Shown: piece after piece, positions 7,749 through 14,911 of the stretch
How the letters are laid out: each line of letters starts with the position of its first letter
How positions within the stretch are numbered: position 1 is the stretch's first letter
From: Nanobdellota archaeon
GTDB lineage: Archaea; Nanobdellota; Nanobdellia; Pacearchaeales; GW2011-AR1
Direction of reading: 5' to 3'
DNA length: 32,566 nucleotides
Assembly: GCA_022563455.1 (NCBI GenBank)
Contig: JADFNI010000005.1
Location: 1-32,566 of the forward strand
Notes under the pieces: model-generated
Database searches by the model: none
What the model was told of the DNA's origin: nothing
What the model saw: only the letters and a program-made list of their open reading frames with translations
Translations under genes and position numbers: made by a program

Positions 7749-7798
7749 ATAACATTTCTCATGCATTTTTATTTATAAAGCTTTATCTTAGTAAAAAC

Positions 7799-7808
7799 TA
7801 TTAAATAC
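7799..7808 (+). promoter_or_regulatory. TATA box of the 7829 membrane-protein gene
   Basis: ATTAAATACC ends about 20 nt before the ATG. The same sequence at the same spacing recurs before the truncated paralogue at 10872. Confidence 0.5.
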
Positions 7809-7828
7809 CTGTTTCTATAAATTTTAAC

Positions 7829-8194
7829 ATGGTAAGGCAATGGTATTCAAACATATGGAAAGAAGGAAAGTATATTGATCTTTGGTCAATTAATCATATT
7901 CTTGGAGGAATGGTTCTTGCTGGAATATTTATATTTTTTAATTTGTCACTAACATGGGCACTAATATTAGGTTTTCTAATCACGATTTCATATGAAATAT
8001 ATGAAATGTTAACCGACCATTTTGAAACTCCTGCAAATAAAATTCTTGATATTTTAACAAGTTTACTTGGAGTTTATTTAATGTATATGTTAAAAGATCT
8101 TAATTTATTAGATTTTAATGCGATATTTGCAAGTGTTTTCTTTATTTTCTTAATACTTGAAGTCTGGGGATTTTTAGCGTTAGCAAATAGGTAG
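7829..8194 (+). CDS. Small integral membrane protein (VanZ/DUF2238-like topology)
   Basis: 121 residues with a short cytoplasmic start ('MVRQWYSNIWKEGKYIDLWS') and three predicted helices ('ILGGMVLAGIFIFFNL', 'WALILGFLITISYEIYEM', 'ILTSLLGVYLMYML') plus a fourth near the C-terminus. 'DLWSINHILGG' and 'SYEIYEMLTDHF..P.NKILDILT' resemble small membrane proteins of the VanZ/DUF2238 type, where a His and acidic residues lie at the membrane face. Function unknown. Expected to be transcribed from the TATA box 25 nt upstream with little or no leader. A fragment of a paralogue with the same promoter lies at 10872. Confidence 0.6.
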   Translation: MVRQWYSNIWKEGKYIDLWSINHILGGMVLAGIFIFFNLSLTWALILGFLITISYEIYEMLTDHFETPANKILDILTSLLGVYLMYMLKDLNLLDFNAIFASVFFIFLILEVWGFLALANR

Positions 8195-8232
8195 ATTAAT
8201 CACAAACTCTTTTCTTTCTAGAATTTAAATAA

Positions 8233-10779
8233 TTATTTTGTTCGGCAAGTAATCCCATCATTAACCATACTTCCTGTAGCAGGTTGGGGTAGTTCTCCCC
8301 TCCATGAACTGGAACCCGGCACTAGATTTCGGCTTCCATCAGTAAAATTACAATAAGGGTTTATATTAATATCACATAAAGTTCTATCATAAATAGCTTT
8401 TAAATCTAAATCTGCCTGATTAAAAAACCCGTCATGATTAAAATCCACACCCCCATAATTTCTACCCATACTGTAATCTGCATAATAACGCTGCCCAGGG
8501 ATGATATCTACACAATAATAACATGAAGATAAATCTGTAATCTCAGTGAACTCGCAAAATCCTCCGATACATATATCCTCAGAACAATCATTATAATCCT
8601 CACAGTCTGAGTCTATACTACATTCAAAACTCCTACAAGTATTATCCCACCAACAAGTTTCATTATTTTCTTCATCACAGTCACTATGAACCACACATTC
8701 AACATACCTTTCATTATAACAAACTTCTCCTGAAGGGTTTCCAGAACATACGTTTCCAGTATTACATTCAGGTTCACAAAATCCTGCATTACAAACTCGT
8801 CCATAACTATATGCTGGAGTAAATTCACCTACATTAATAGAAACCTTACAATCACTATCAACAACGCAAGTTTCCCCAGGACACGTTTGCCCATTACATG
8901 TATTATAATAAGAATCAACACTTGTAACATTAGGTGCAATAATGCAAAAATTAAAAGGTATACAATCAGGGTCATCCGGTTCAAAGATTACATCAATATC
9001 TATATCATGACTTTTGAAAAGTTTAATGTCATCATAATTATTATTAATATAATTTGTTCCAACAAAGGATATATTTGAGCTATCATAAAATTCTATGCCT
9101 ATTAATCCTGTAGAATTAATTAATATATCTCTAAATAAAATATTTTGACATCCACTACAAACTAACCCTCCAATTTCTCCAGTTATTTCAAGATCTTTTT
9201 CATCTACAAGATATAAATATTCATTCCCGTCCACCAGATTATTCTTCCAACTATTTTGTTTATAACAATCTTTATTATCACAATATGGAGAATTTCCACT
9301 AATTCCAGTAATTAATCTACCATATTCAAATACGAAATTAAATCTTTCATTATTGCATAAGATATTATCTTCAACTATATTTTCTCTTTCATGGTTCGTA
9401 GGCTTGGTTTTAAATTTAATAGCCAATTCGTTATCAAATATGATATTTCCTTTTATTATAGATCCTTTTCCAGGGCCTATTTCCATTGCACTTTTTAATC
9501 CATACATAGTATTATTAATAATTGTATTTCCAAGAACTGTGGCCCTTCCACCATTTGATATTCCAACTCCATAACCAGTATTACTAAATATATAATTTTC
9601 AATAACAGTTAAATATCCGGCTTCATCATCATAGATTCCAATAAAAGCAAAATCATAGATAACATTTTTAAAAATTACTACCCTGCTAGTTCCCTGATTC
9701 CCCTTAATACCCTCACGAACATCATGAAGAATATTATTTTTTATCTCTCCATAAGTTAAATGCCCATGAATATTTATTCCTGTATGTACATCATAGATCT
9801 CACAGTTTTCAATTAAGGGGTTTTTTGCATTGCTAAATAGCCCTATACCATTTGTTCTTGGTCCAATAAATCCAAAGTACCCATAATTTGGATTAGAAAC
9901 TCCATTAGAATAAATTTTATTACCTCTACAATTTAAACTAACGTTTTCTGCATTTATTTTTATTGCATATTGATCCTTAGTGTTTAAGTTACATACAAAA
10001 TCAGTATTAAGATTTATATCAACGTTTGGCTCAGTTATAGTCATCTCACAAACTACTGGTACACAGTTTCCAGCAGCATTACAATATCCATTATTACATG
10101 AGGCTCCAAGTGAACAAGTAATATCCTCAATAGTAAAACTCTCCAGCCAATTTCCATCCCAAGGAATTGCTTTTTGTGCACATATATTTGGATCTCGTTG
10201 AATTGTTAATGGAGTAATTGATCCTGCTATAGGCTTAATTGGAACATATCCACATGATTTTACAACCTCATTATTAATAGGATCAATAGTATTTTCTCCA
10301 GTTGAACCTCCTCCAGTTCCTATATTTGACGAATCTTCTTTAGGAATAATTTTCGCAATATCTTCTATATCCTTATTTTCATAAGCAAAAACTATACTTA
10401 CACTTTCTGGCTTCCCATATTCACTCAAATTAAAATGATAAACTTTCTTTTCATTTTCGGATGGAATTTCTAAAACTCTCTTTGTAATTGAATTCTCTTC
10501 AAAAGTAAATATAAAATCTATTGCATCTGGAATTTTGTCCCCATATTGTTCAACACTAATTTGAATAGTCATTTTCCCAGTTTCTTGATTCCAAATAGTG
10601 TATCCCTCCAGATTCTTAATATCTGTCTTTATTTCAACAGATGAAATTGTGTAAACATCTGATGCGGTATCCATAATCTCCATCAAAACAATAGCAACAC
10701 TAATAATCATCACAAGTATAATTAGCACCGTAGCAGCAGCCAAAGATATCCACTCTTTTTTATAAATATGCATTATCAA
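8233..10779 (-). CDS. Large pilin-anchored surface protein: beta-helix, Cys-rich repeats, dockerin-like end
   Basis: 848 residues. The N-terminus 'KKEWISLAAATVLIILVMII' aligns with the 'KRGISAVVATVL' pilin signal of its neighbours but has Trp where the cleavage Gly should be. The shared beta-rich module follows ('EGYTIWNQETGKMTIQI...PESVSIVFAY'). Residues about 240-620 look like a right-handed parallel beta-helix of the NosD/PbH1 type ('NVSLNCRGNKIYSNGVSN', repeated 'G.I..N.I..N'). Then come Cys-rich units ('CSIDSDCEDYNDCSEDIC') and a dockerin-like EF-hand loop 'DFNHDGFFNQADLDL' near residue 780. Probably a long adhesin or polysaccharide-active surface protein stabilised by disulfides and calcium. 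No catalytic residues can be named. Confidence 0.7.
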   Translation of the reverse strand: MIMHIYKKEWISLAAATVLIILVMIISVAIVLMEIMDTASDVYTISSVEIKTDIKNLEGYTIWNQETGKMTIQISVEQYGDKIPDAIDFIFTFEENSITKRVLEIPSENEKKVYHFNLSEYGKPESVSIVFAYENKDIEDIAKIIPKEDSSNIGTGGGSTGENTIDPINNEVVKSCGYVPIKPIAGSITPLTIQRDPNICAQKAIPWDGNWLESFTIEDITCSLGASCNNGYCNAAGNCVPVVCEMTITEPNVDINLNTDFVCNLNTKDQYAIKINAENVSLNCRGNKIYSNGVSNPNYGYFGFIGPRTNGIGLFSNAKNPLIENCEIYDVHTGINIHGHLTYGEIKNNILHDVREGIKGNQGTSRVVIFKNVIYDFAFIGIYDDEAGYLTVIENYIFSNTGYGVGISNGGRATVLGNTIINNTMYGLKSAMEIGPGKGSIIKGNIIFDNELAIKFKTKPTNHERENIVEDNILCNNERFNFVFEYGRLITGISGNSPYCDNKDCYKQNSWKNNLVDGNEYLYLVDEKDLEITGEIGGLVCSGCQNILFRDILINSTGLIGIEFYDSSNISFVGTNYINNNYDDIKLFKSHDIDIDVIFEPDDPDCIPFNFCIIAPNVTSVDSYYNTCNGQTCPGETCVVDSDCKVSINVGEFTPAYSYGRVCNAGFCEPECNTGNVCSGNPSGEVCYNERYVECVVHSDCDEENNETCWWDNTCRSFECSIDSDCEDYNDCSEDICIGGFCEFTEITDLSSCYYCVDIIPGQRYYADYSMGRNYGGVDFNHDGFFNQADLDLKAIYDRTLCDININPYCNFTDGSRNLVPGSSSWRGELPQPATGSMVNDGITCRTK

Positions 10780-10846
10780 ATAATATAAATTAGATTAATA
10801 AATTTACCGAGTTGTAATATTTAAAATAAAATAATAAAAAACATTA

Positions 10847-10952
10847 AATACCTTACCTTCTAAAGTTTAACATGGAAAACCCATGGTATAAAGAAATCTG
10901 GAAAGAGGAGAAGTATGTAAAATTAATGCGACTCTGCTGCTATCTAAAGTAG
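10847..10952 (+). pseudogene. Truncated paralogue of the 7829 membrane protein, with its promoter
   Basis: The TATA-like ATTAAATACC and an ATG 25 nt later (10872) match the 7829 gene, and the first codons 'MENPWYKEIWKEEKYVKL' align with 'MVRQWYSNIWKEGKYIDL'. Similarity stops there, and the frame runs into TAG at 10950. This is a duplicated 5' end, left after a deletion or rearrangement next to the GTPase gene. Confidence 0.6.
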
Positions 10953-10961
10953 CTTTTGACA

Positions 10962-11711
10962 TCACCCAAGCTTTATCTTTCCTTGTTGCCAGTCACTAAT
11001 TATCTTTATAGCAGTTCTATTTTCGTTTACAATTCCGCCCTTCAACAAAAACCCTTTCTTGATACCGATAGCTTCAAACATCTCATAAGCATTTCCAGAC
11101 TCAACCCCAAAATGCTTTTCTAAAGTTTTTCCACCACGTTTTTCTAAATACTCAATTATACCAATAGCAACTTTTTCAGGATTTCGAATCTTATGAGGAT
11201 CTTTTGATGCCGTCATCCCAAGCTTAGACTTTGAATCTCCAAAAGGAATAACTCCGGGGGAATCCATATACCTAATTTTGCCTTCCCTTATCCACTGTGT
11301 CTTTTTCGTAGTCCCGCTAACCTTAGAAATCTTGGCCCTAGCCTTTGGAGCTAGTAGATTAATGAGAGTAGACTTTCCAATATTAGGATATCCAACTATT
11401 CCCACTCGAAGACTTTTTCCCCCTCGCCACTCTTCTGAATACTCAGTCAAATATTTCTTAAGAGTATTAACTCCAATCTTCTTCAAACTAGATATAAAAA
11501 AACTCTCTGGAAATTCCTTTCGGATTTTAGCAACATCAGTCTTCGAGATAAGATCAATCTTATTAAATACAATGATAAGCTCTCTTCTCATGTATTCAGC
11601 CTTCTCTATAATCTCAGAATTCTGAGTAATCTCAGGCATCCGAGCATCCACTAGGAGAATTATAACATCTGAATTCCTAAGAACGTTAAGTACAACCGGC
11701 CAAAATCCCAT
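10962..11711 (-). CDS. Circularly permuted GTPase, YlqF/MJ1464-like
   Basis: 249 residues. The GTPase motifs come in permuted order: G4 'NKIDLI' (about residue 50) and G5 'SSLKKIG' first, then G1 'GYPNIGKST' (about 106), G2 in 'SGTTKKTQ' and G3 'DSPGVI'. The opening 'DVIILLVDARMPE' is the family hallmark. Members (YlqF/RbgA, Lsg1, archaeal MJ1464) assist large ribosomal subunit assembly, so a cytoplasmic ribosome-biogenesis role is expected. It lacks the long C-terminal extension of bacterial RbgA, as archaeal forms usually do. Highly conserved motifs make the family assignment firm. Confidence 0.88.
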   Translation of the reverse strand: MGFWPVVLNVLRNSDVIILLVDARMPEITQNSEIIEKAEYMRRELIIVFNKIDLISKTDVAKIRKEFPESFFISSLKKIGVNTLKKYLTEYSEEWRGGKSLRVGIVGYPNIGKSTLINLLAPKARAKISKVSGTTKKTQWIREGKIRYMDSPGVIPFGDSKSKLGMTASKDPHKIRNPEKVAIGIIEYLEKRGGKTLEKHFGVESGNAYEMFEAIGIKKGFLLKGGIVNENRTAIKIISDWQQGKIKLG

Positions 11712-11779
11712 ATTTAACCAATGAAAATTGGTGTTATAAATTTACCTTCTTAGAAGGTTGAGTTAGTTAGTTAATTAGC

Positions 11780-12409
11780 CTAGAAAAATAAAAGCTTAAC
11801 TGCCATGGCTACCATTAAAATATTTTCAAGTAATGTCACTTTTGTTAATGGAACTTTTATTTTCGTTCCAAGACATGCGCATTGAAACTTTTCATTTTTT
11901 AATAATTTTATTGAAACACCTATTGCGCCTACTGCCATGATAACTAAAGTTACCCATGCTAAAGGGACTATGTAGAAACCCTCTATGTAGAAGTTTACTA
12001 TAAATAAAACTCCTATAATAAATTCTAAGGCTGGATAAACCTCCGAGTATCCTGGGATTAATTTTGCTGGAATATCGTATTCTTTGAAGGCTACTGTGAA
12101 TCCTTTCCAATCGATCATTTTGAATAAGGAAAATATGATAAAGAAAATACCCATGTATAGAAGCATGAAGTTAAACATAATTGATAAACCGGTGCCTAGA
12201 ATTAATATTATTGCGAGAATCCACGGAAACGCTTTTCCAAATCCCTCTGACTGATACCAAGGAGTAGGTTTTCCGCTAAATTTATCTTTACATGTGTTAC
12301 TACAAAAATAATAATCTTTACCGTCTTTTGAAGTTGTTAGATTTTTTTTCTTTGCTTTATTAATATCTATACTCATTTTACAGACGGGGTCTGTTGCTTT
12401 GTTAATCAT
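11780..12409 (-). CDS. YHS-domain and MauE/DoxX-like membrane protein
   Basis: 209 residues. Residues 6-47 are a YHS/TRASH-type metal-binding domain ('DPVCKMSID' and 'YYFCSNTCKDKF', three Cys), typical of heavy-metal handling proteins. Four or five helices follow, with 'PGYSEVYPALEFIIGVLFI' and 'FQCACLGTKIKVPLTKVTLLENILM', the Cys-x-Cys-x-G and 'P..k.tl.E' pattern of MauE/DoxX-type redox membrane proteins. It may bind copper or pass electrons at the membrane. Its ATG overlaps the stop of a 49-residue small protein (ATGA), so the two are translationally coupled. Divergent from the DUF3105-like gene. Confidence 0.7.
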   Translation of the reverse strand: MINKATDPVCKMSIDINKAKKKNLTTSKDGKDYYFCSNTCKDKFSGKPTPWYQSEGFGKAFPWILAIILILGTGLSIMFNFMLLYMGIFFIIFSLFKMIDWKGFTVAFKEYDIPAKLIPGYSEVYPALEFIIGVLFIVNFYIEGFYIVPLAWVTLVIMAVGAIGVSIKLLKNEKFQCACLGTKIKVPLTKVTLLENILMVAMAVKLLFF

Positions 12410-12555
12410 TTTTTATTCTTTGGAGATTTAATAGAATAGTAAATCCAACCACCAATTATAACAGCAAAGATTATGATTAATGTTAGGTCCAATGTAGAAA
12501 AACCAGCTGAACTTGGAGGTGATATAGCCCCTCCTGAAATTGGGTGATGTCCCAT
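12406..12555 (-). CDS. Small single-pass membrane protein, 49 aa, coupled to the YHS protein
   Basis: Missed by the ORF track because of length. ATG at 12553-12555, TGA at 12406-12408, overlapping the next gene's ATG by 4 bp (ATGA). A His/Gly/Pro/Ser-rich outer part ('MGHHPISGGAISPPSSAGFS') precedes one helix ('LDLTLIIIFAVIIGGWIYY') and a basic tail ('SIKSPKNKK'). The 'GHH' start could bind a metal such as copper, which would suit the YHS neighbour; this is inference. Confidence 0.6.
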   Translation of the reverse strand: MGHHPISGGAISPPSSAGFSTLDLTLIIIFAVIIGGWIYYSIKSPKNKK

Positions 12556-12617
12556 TTTAAGATATGAATTTTAATGTTTAAAATATTATCGGTGAAGCTA
12601 ATTTATGTTAATAAAAG

Positions 12618-12628
12618 ATATATAAAGG
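12618..12628 (+). promoter_or_regulatory. TATA box before the DUF3105-like gene
   Basis: GATATATAAAG lies about 40 nt upstream of the ATG at 12664, inside the divergent gap shared with the small membrane protein. Confidence 0.4.
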
Positions 12629-12663
12629 TGTTAATTATTTGTTAATTATTATTAATTAGAGAT

Positions 12664-13236
12664 ATGGCAGAAAAAGTTAGATGTGAAAAGTGTAATAGGA
12701 ATTTTAAGAATGAAGAGGGATTAGCCATGCATAATCATGCGAAACACTTTGATGAAGAGGAGGTTGAAAAGAAGCCACTTATTACAAAAAAAATAAGAAA
12801 TTGGGGTATATTTATAGTTATTTTTGGAGTGTTTCTTTTCGGAATTGTCTGGTCATTTACTAGTATTTCAAGTGCACAGGAATTACCTCCGACGACGATG
12901 GCCGGACATGTTGAAGCAAGCCCACCAGCTCATGTTATTAAAAAACCGATGGGCGTTGCTGTACAAAAACATATGTTGGAACATGTTGATGGAAATGATG
13001 GTGGGAAGGGCGGTGTAATAATTAATTATAATTGTAAAGATTTTGAGTGTGAAGACGATTTAATTTCAAATTTGGAATCCTTTGCTGGTAAATTTAACTA
13101 TGTGTATGTTGCACCTTTCAAAAATATGCCTGTAAAAATTGCCCTTACTAAACTAGGATTCATAGAAACATATGATGAATATGATTCTATTAAAATAGAG
13201 ACTTTCATTACTGGGATTATTCCTGAGAGTGGTTAA
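12664..13236 (+). CDS. C2H2 zinc finger, membrane helix and DUF3105-like domain
   Basis: 190 residues. The N-terminus 'VRCEKCNRNFKNEEGLAMHNHAKH' is a C2H2 zinc finger (C-x2-C-x12-H-x4-H). A helix follows ('WGIFIVIFGVFLFGIVWSF'), then an exported domain with 'PPTTMAGHVEASPPAHV' and 'KHMLEHVDGN...GGVIINYNC', which fits the 'PpTSGpH...LEHG.vvi.Y' pattern of DUF3105. DUF3105 function is unknown, though members often neighbour copper and redox proteins. A cytoplasmic zinc finger on a membrane protein is common in DPANN archaea. It is divergently transcribed from the YHS pair. Confidence 0.65.
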   Translation: MAEKVRCEKCNRNFKNEEGLAMHNHAKHFDEEEVEKKPLITKKIRNWGIFIVIFGVFLFGIVWSFTSISSAQELPPTTMAGHVEASPPAHVIKKPMGVAVQKHMLEHVDGNDGGKGGVIINYNCKDFECEDDLISNLESFAGKFNYVYVAPFKNMPVKIALTKLGFIETYDEYDSIKIETFITGIIPESG

Positions 13237-13300
13237 ATTAAACATCTCTATTTCAAAAATTTAGTGTGGAATTCTAATTTCATTAATCTCATTAAATAAC

Positions 13301-13308
13301 TATATAAA
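13301..13308 (+). promoter_or_regulatory. TATA box of the pcm gene
   Basis: TATATAAA, about 25 nt before the ATG at 13330; leaderless spacing. Confidence 0.5.
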
Positions 13309-13329
13309 TTTTGGACACCTCTTTAATTT

Positions 13330-13938
13330 ATGAATAATAAAGAGAGGTTGTTAGAGAAATTAAAAGACCAGGGCTTTTCTAAAGGGATAGTTTCTGTTTT
13401 TAGAAAAGTTGATAGAAAGTTGTTTGTTGGTGAATCTTACCTCGATGAATCTTACCTCGATATCGCCCTTCCAATTGGTAATAGCCAGACTATTTCTCAA
13501 CCATATACAATTGCCTTCATGTTCTCATTATTAAAGTTAGAAAAAGGACTAAAAGTATTAGAGGTAGGATCTGGATCTGGATATGTTTTAGCTCTTCTAT
13601 CTAAGTTTTGTTCTTCGGGGCAAGTTTTTGGAATTGAATTAATAGAGGATTTGGCGAAAAAATCTATTCTTCGGCTTCGAAATTATAAGAATGTTAAGGT
13701 GATTATTGGAGATGGTAAGAAGGGTTTGATAAAGGAAGCTTTGTTTGATAGAATATTGGTTAGTGCTGCTGGAAAAAAAGTCCCAGGCGAACTATTAAAG
13801 CAATTAAAGGTTGGGGGAATTCTTGTTATGCCTATTAGTAGTACAAGTACAGAAAATTCCATTAGGGTTGTTGAGAAAGGGAAAAATAAAAATAAAGTTA
13901 TGGATATTTCTGGTTTCGTTTTTGTTCCATTGAAATAA
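13330..13938 (+). CDS. pcm: Protein-L-isoaspartate O-methyltransferase
   Basis: 202 residues. It methylates the alpha-carboxyl of L-isoaspartyl residues with S-adenosylmethionine, starting repair of aged proteins in the cytoplasm. Visible marks are 'ALPIGNSQTISQPYTIAFM' (the substrate-side 'IG.gqTiSqPy.va.M' block), the SAM loop 'VLEVGSGSGYVLALL' and 'VIIGDGKKGL...FDRILVSAA', with the expected 'GDG' and 'ivtAa'. An imperfect doubling, 'ESYLDESYLD' near residue 37, comes from a 15-bp tandem repeat. Length is normal for the family. A repeat copy begins 22 bp after the stop. Confidence 0.88.
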   Translation: MNNKERLLEKLKDQGFSKGIVSVFRKVDRKLFVGESYLDESYLDIALPIGNSQTISQPYTIAFMFSLLKLEKGLKVLEVGSGSGYVLALLSKFCSSGQVFGIELIEDLAKKSILRLRNYKNVKVIIGDGKKGLIKEALFDRILVSAAGKKVPGELLKQLKVGGILVMPISSTSTENSIRVVEKGKNKNKVMDISGFVFVPLK

Positions 13939-13960
13939 TCTTATAATCGTGTTGGCTAGA

Positions 13961-14017
13961 TCTGTAGAACAGATTCAGTCTGAAGTATAGTTTTTGTCCG
14001 AAGTTTGTCCGAGCTTC
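13961..14017 (+). repeat. Dispersed element copy C, left end of the 2.1-kb cassette
   Basis: It contains TCTGTAGAACAGATTCAGTC followed by TGAAGTA, TCCGAAGT and TCCGAGC units. It is inverted relative to copy A (15972-16047), sharing the exact 12-mer ACAGATTCAGTC, with the CTGTAGAAC ends facing outward. Confidence 0.6.
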
Positions 14018-14023
14018 ATTTCT

Positions 14024-14206
14024 ATGATCCCAACACCAGTTTTAGGAGAAATAAGAAAGAAAGCCAATGAACAAAATATTTCAATGGCTGAATGGTGTCG
14101 GAGAAAGTTGAGGGGAGATGATCAGTTGGATGGGATTGAGGAGAAGTTGGATAATGTGGTTACTTCAGGTAATCCAATTCTACTTAAAAAATTAGAAAAT
14201 CTTTGA
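14024..14206 (+). CDS. Small ribbon-helix-helix-like DNA-binding protein
   Basis: 60 residues from the ATG at 14024; the longer track version uses a TTG inside the repeat. 'IPTPVLGEIRKKANEQNISMAEWCRRKLRGDD' has the pattern of a ribbon-helix-helix or CopG-type helix pair ('l....i...A...g.s.sewiR..L'), and the tail 'LDGIEEKLDNV' is a short coiled coil. It probably regulates transcription of the surrounding cassette. It converges on, and overlaps by 85 bp, the 3' end of the 14122 gene, which is unusual. Confidence 0.5.
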   Translation: MIPTPVLGEIRKKANEQNISMAEWCRRKLRGDDQLDGIEEKLDNVVTSGNPILLKKLENL

Positions 14207-14772
14207 GATAAATTTTCTCTAAATAAAATATTCATAGTCGCTAAATAACTCTTTTCATATTGTTCATATATTATATCTCTAGGAATTGTATAAAAATGTT
14301 TAAAGTCTATAACCAGTTCAGGAATCTGTAAGTCTACTTCTTCATGGAGGTAATGAAATCTTTCATATTCTTTATTATTCTTTACTTTAATAATTTCTTT
14401 TTCAGGAAAGTTCCTCATTTTAATATGTTGACTCTTTAAATGATCTCCCTTCTTGAAATTATTAATATCATAAGCTGGACAAACTAAGATAGTATGAAGT
14501 TTGTGGTCTTGAGTTTCTTCTTCAGTAATTTCTAGTTTGACTTCTTTTCTGCCAAAATCAGACTCTAGATCACAATCTTGACTTATAACTATCAAGTAAG
14601 GATAGGTGAACAATCTCCCTTTTTTTGATGTAAAAGATACAAATTCTAAAAATTTAACATCTTTCAGTATATCTCCTTGACAAACTCTTCTACTATTATG
14701 TTTCCCATATCTATTATTAATTTTGCTTAATTTCAAATTCGATGATTTCACATTCAACACTGGTTCTTCCAT
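14122..14772 (-). CDS. Uncharacterised 'GDIL...SQDCDL' protein in a TIGR04255-like operon
   Basis: Up to 245 residues (open to 14859); the ATG at 14772 is chosen to reduce overlap with the small gene before it, but the start is uncertain. The core is 'RVCQGDILKDVKF' followed by 'TYPYLIVISQDCDLESDF'. The pattern 'q.Gdi......vviSQdCDl' recurs, from memory, in uncharacterised prokaryotic proteins that are often plasmid- or defence-associated; I know of no proven function. The Cys-Asp pair and Asp residues could bind metal. The C-terminal half is charged and helical ('FHYLHEEVDLQIPELVIDFKH'). Third gene of the operon. Confidence 0.6.
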   Translation of the reverse strand: MEEPVLNVKSSNLKLSKINNRYGKHNSRRVCQGDILKDVKFLEFVSFTSKKGRLFTYPYLIVISQDCDLESDFGRKEVKLEITEEETQDHKLHTILVCPAYDINNFKKGDHLKSQHIKMRNFPEKEIIKVKNNKEYERFHYLHEEVDLQIPELVIDFKHFYTIPRDIIYEQYEKSYLATMNILFRENLSQRFSNFLSRIGLPEVTTLSNFSSIPSN

Positions 14773-14911
14773 ATTTTTCATAATTAATATCTTTTGGTTT
14801 AGGTTGATCTGCTTTAATTTCATTCTCAGATAATGGGGTGGAAATTTCCTCAAATTCATTTAATGAAGGATTTATAATACTCTTTGTTAATGGCTGGGTT
14901 TCTTTATCCAT
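14717..14911 (-). CDS. Small acidic protein between the two operon genes
   Basis: 64 residues from the ATG at 14911, which overlaps the stop of the TIGR04255-like gene by 8 bp (ATGGATAA), favouring it over the track start at 14926. The sequence is acidic and Pro-rich ('EEISTPLSENEIKADQPKPK'), probably disordered, and not recognised. It could be a linker or adaptor peptide, or the true N-terminal part of the following gene if a frameshift separates them. Confidence 0.4.
   Translation of the reverse strand: MDKETQPLTKSIINPSLNEFEEISTPLSENEIKADQPKPKDINYEKYGRTSVECEIIEFEIKQN

Noticed and set aside
7558-7755. Minus-strand ORF of 65 aa
   Set aside because: It runs across the tRNA-Tyr gene.
13994-14023. 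TTG start for the small ribbon-helix-helix-like gene
   Set aside because: These codons lie inside the dispersed repeat; ATG 14024 begins the conserved part.
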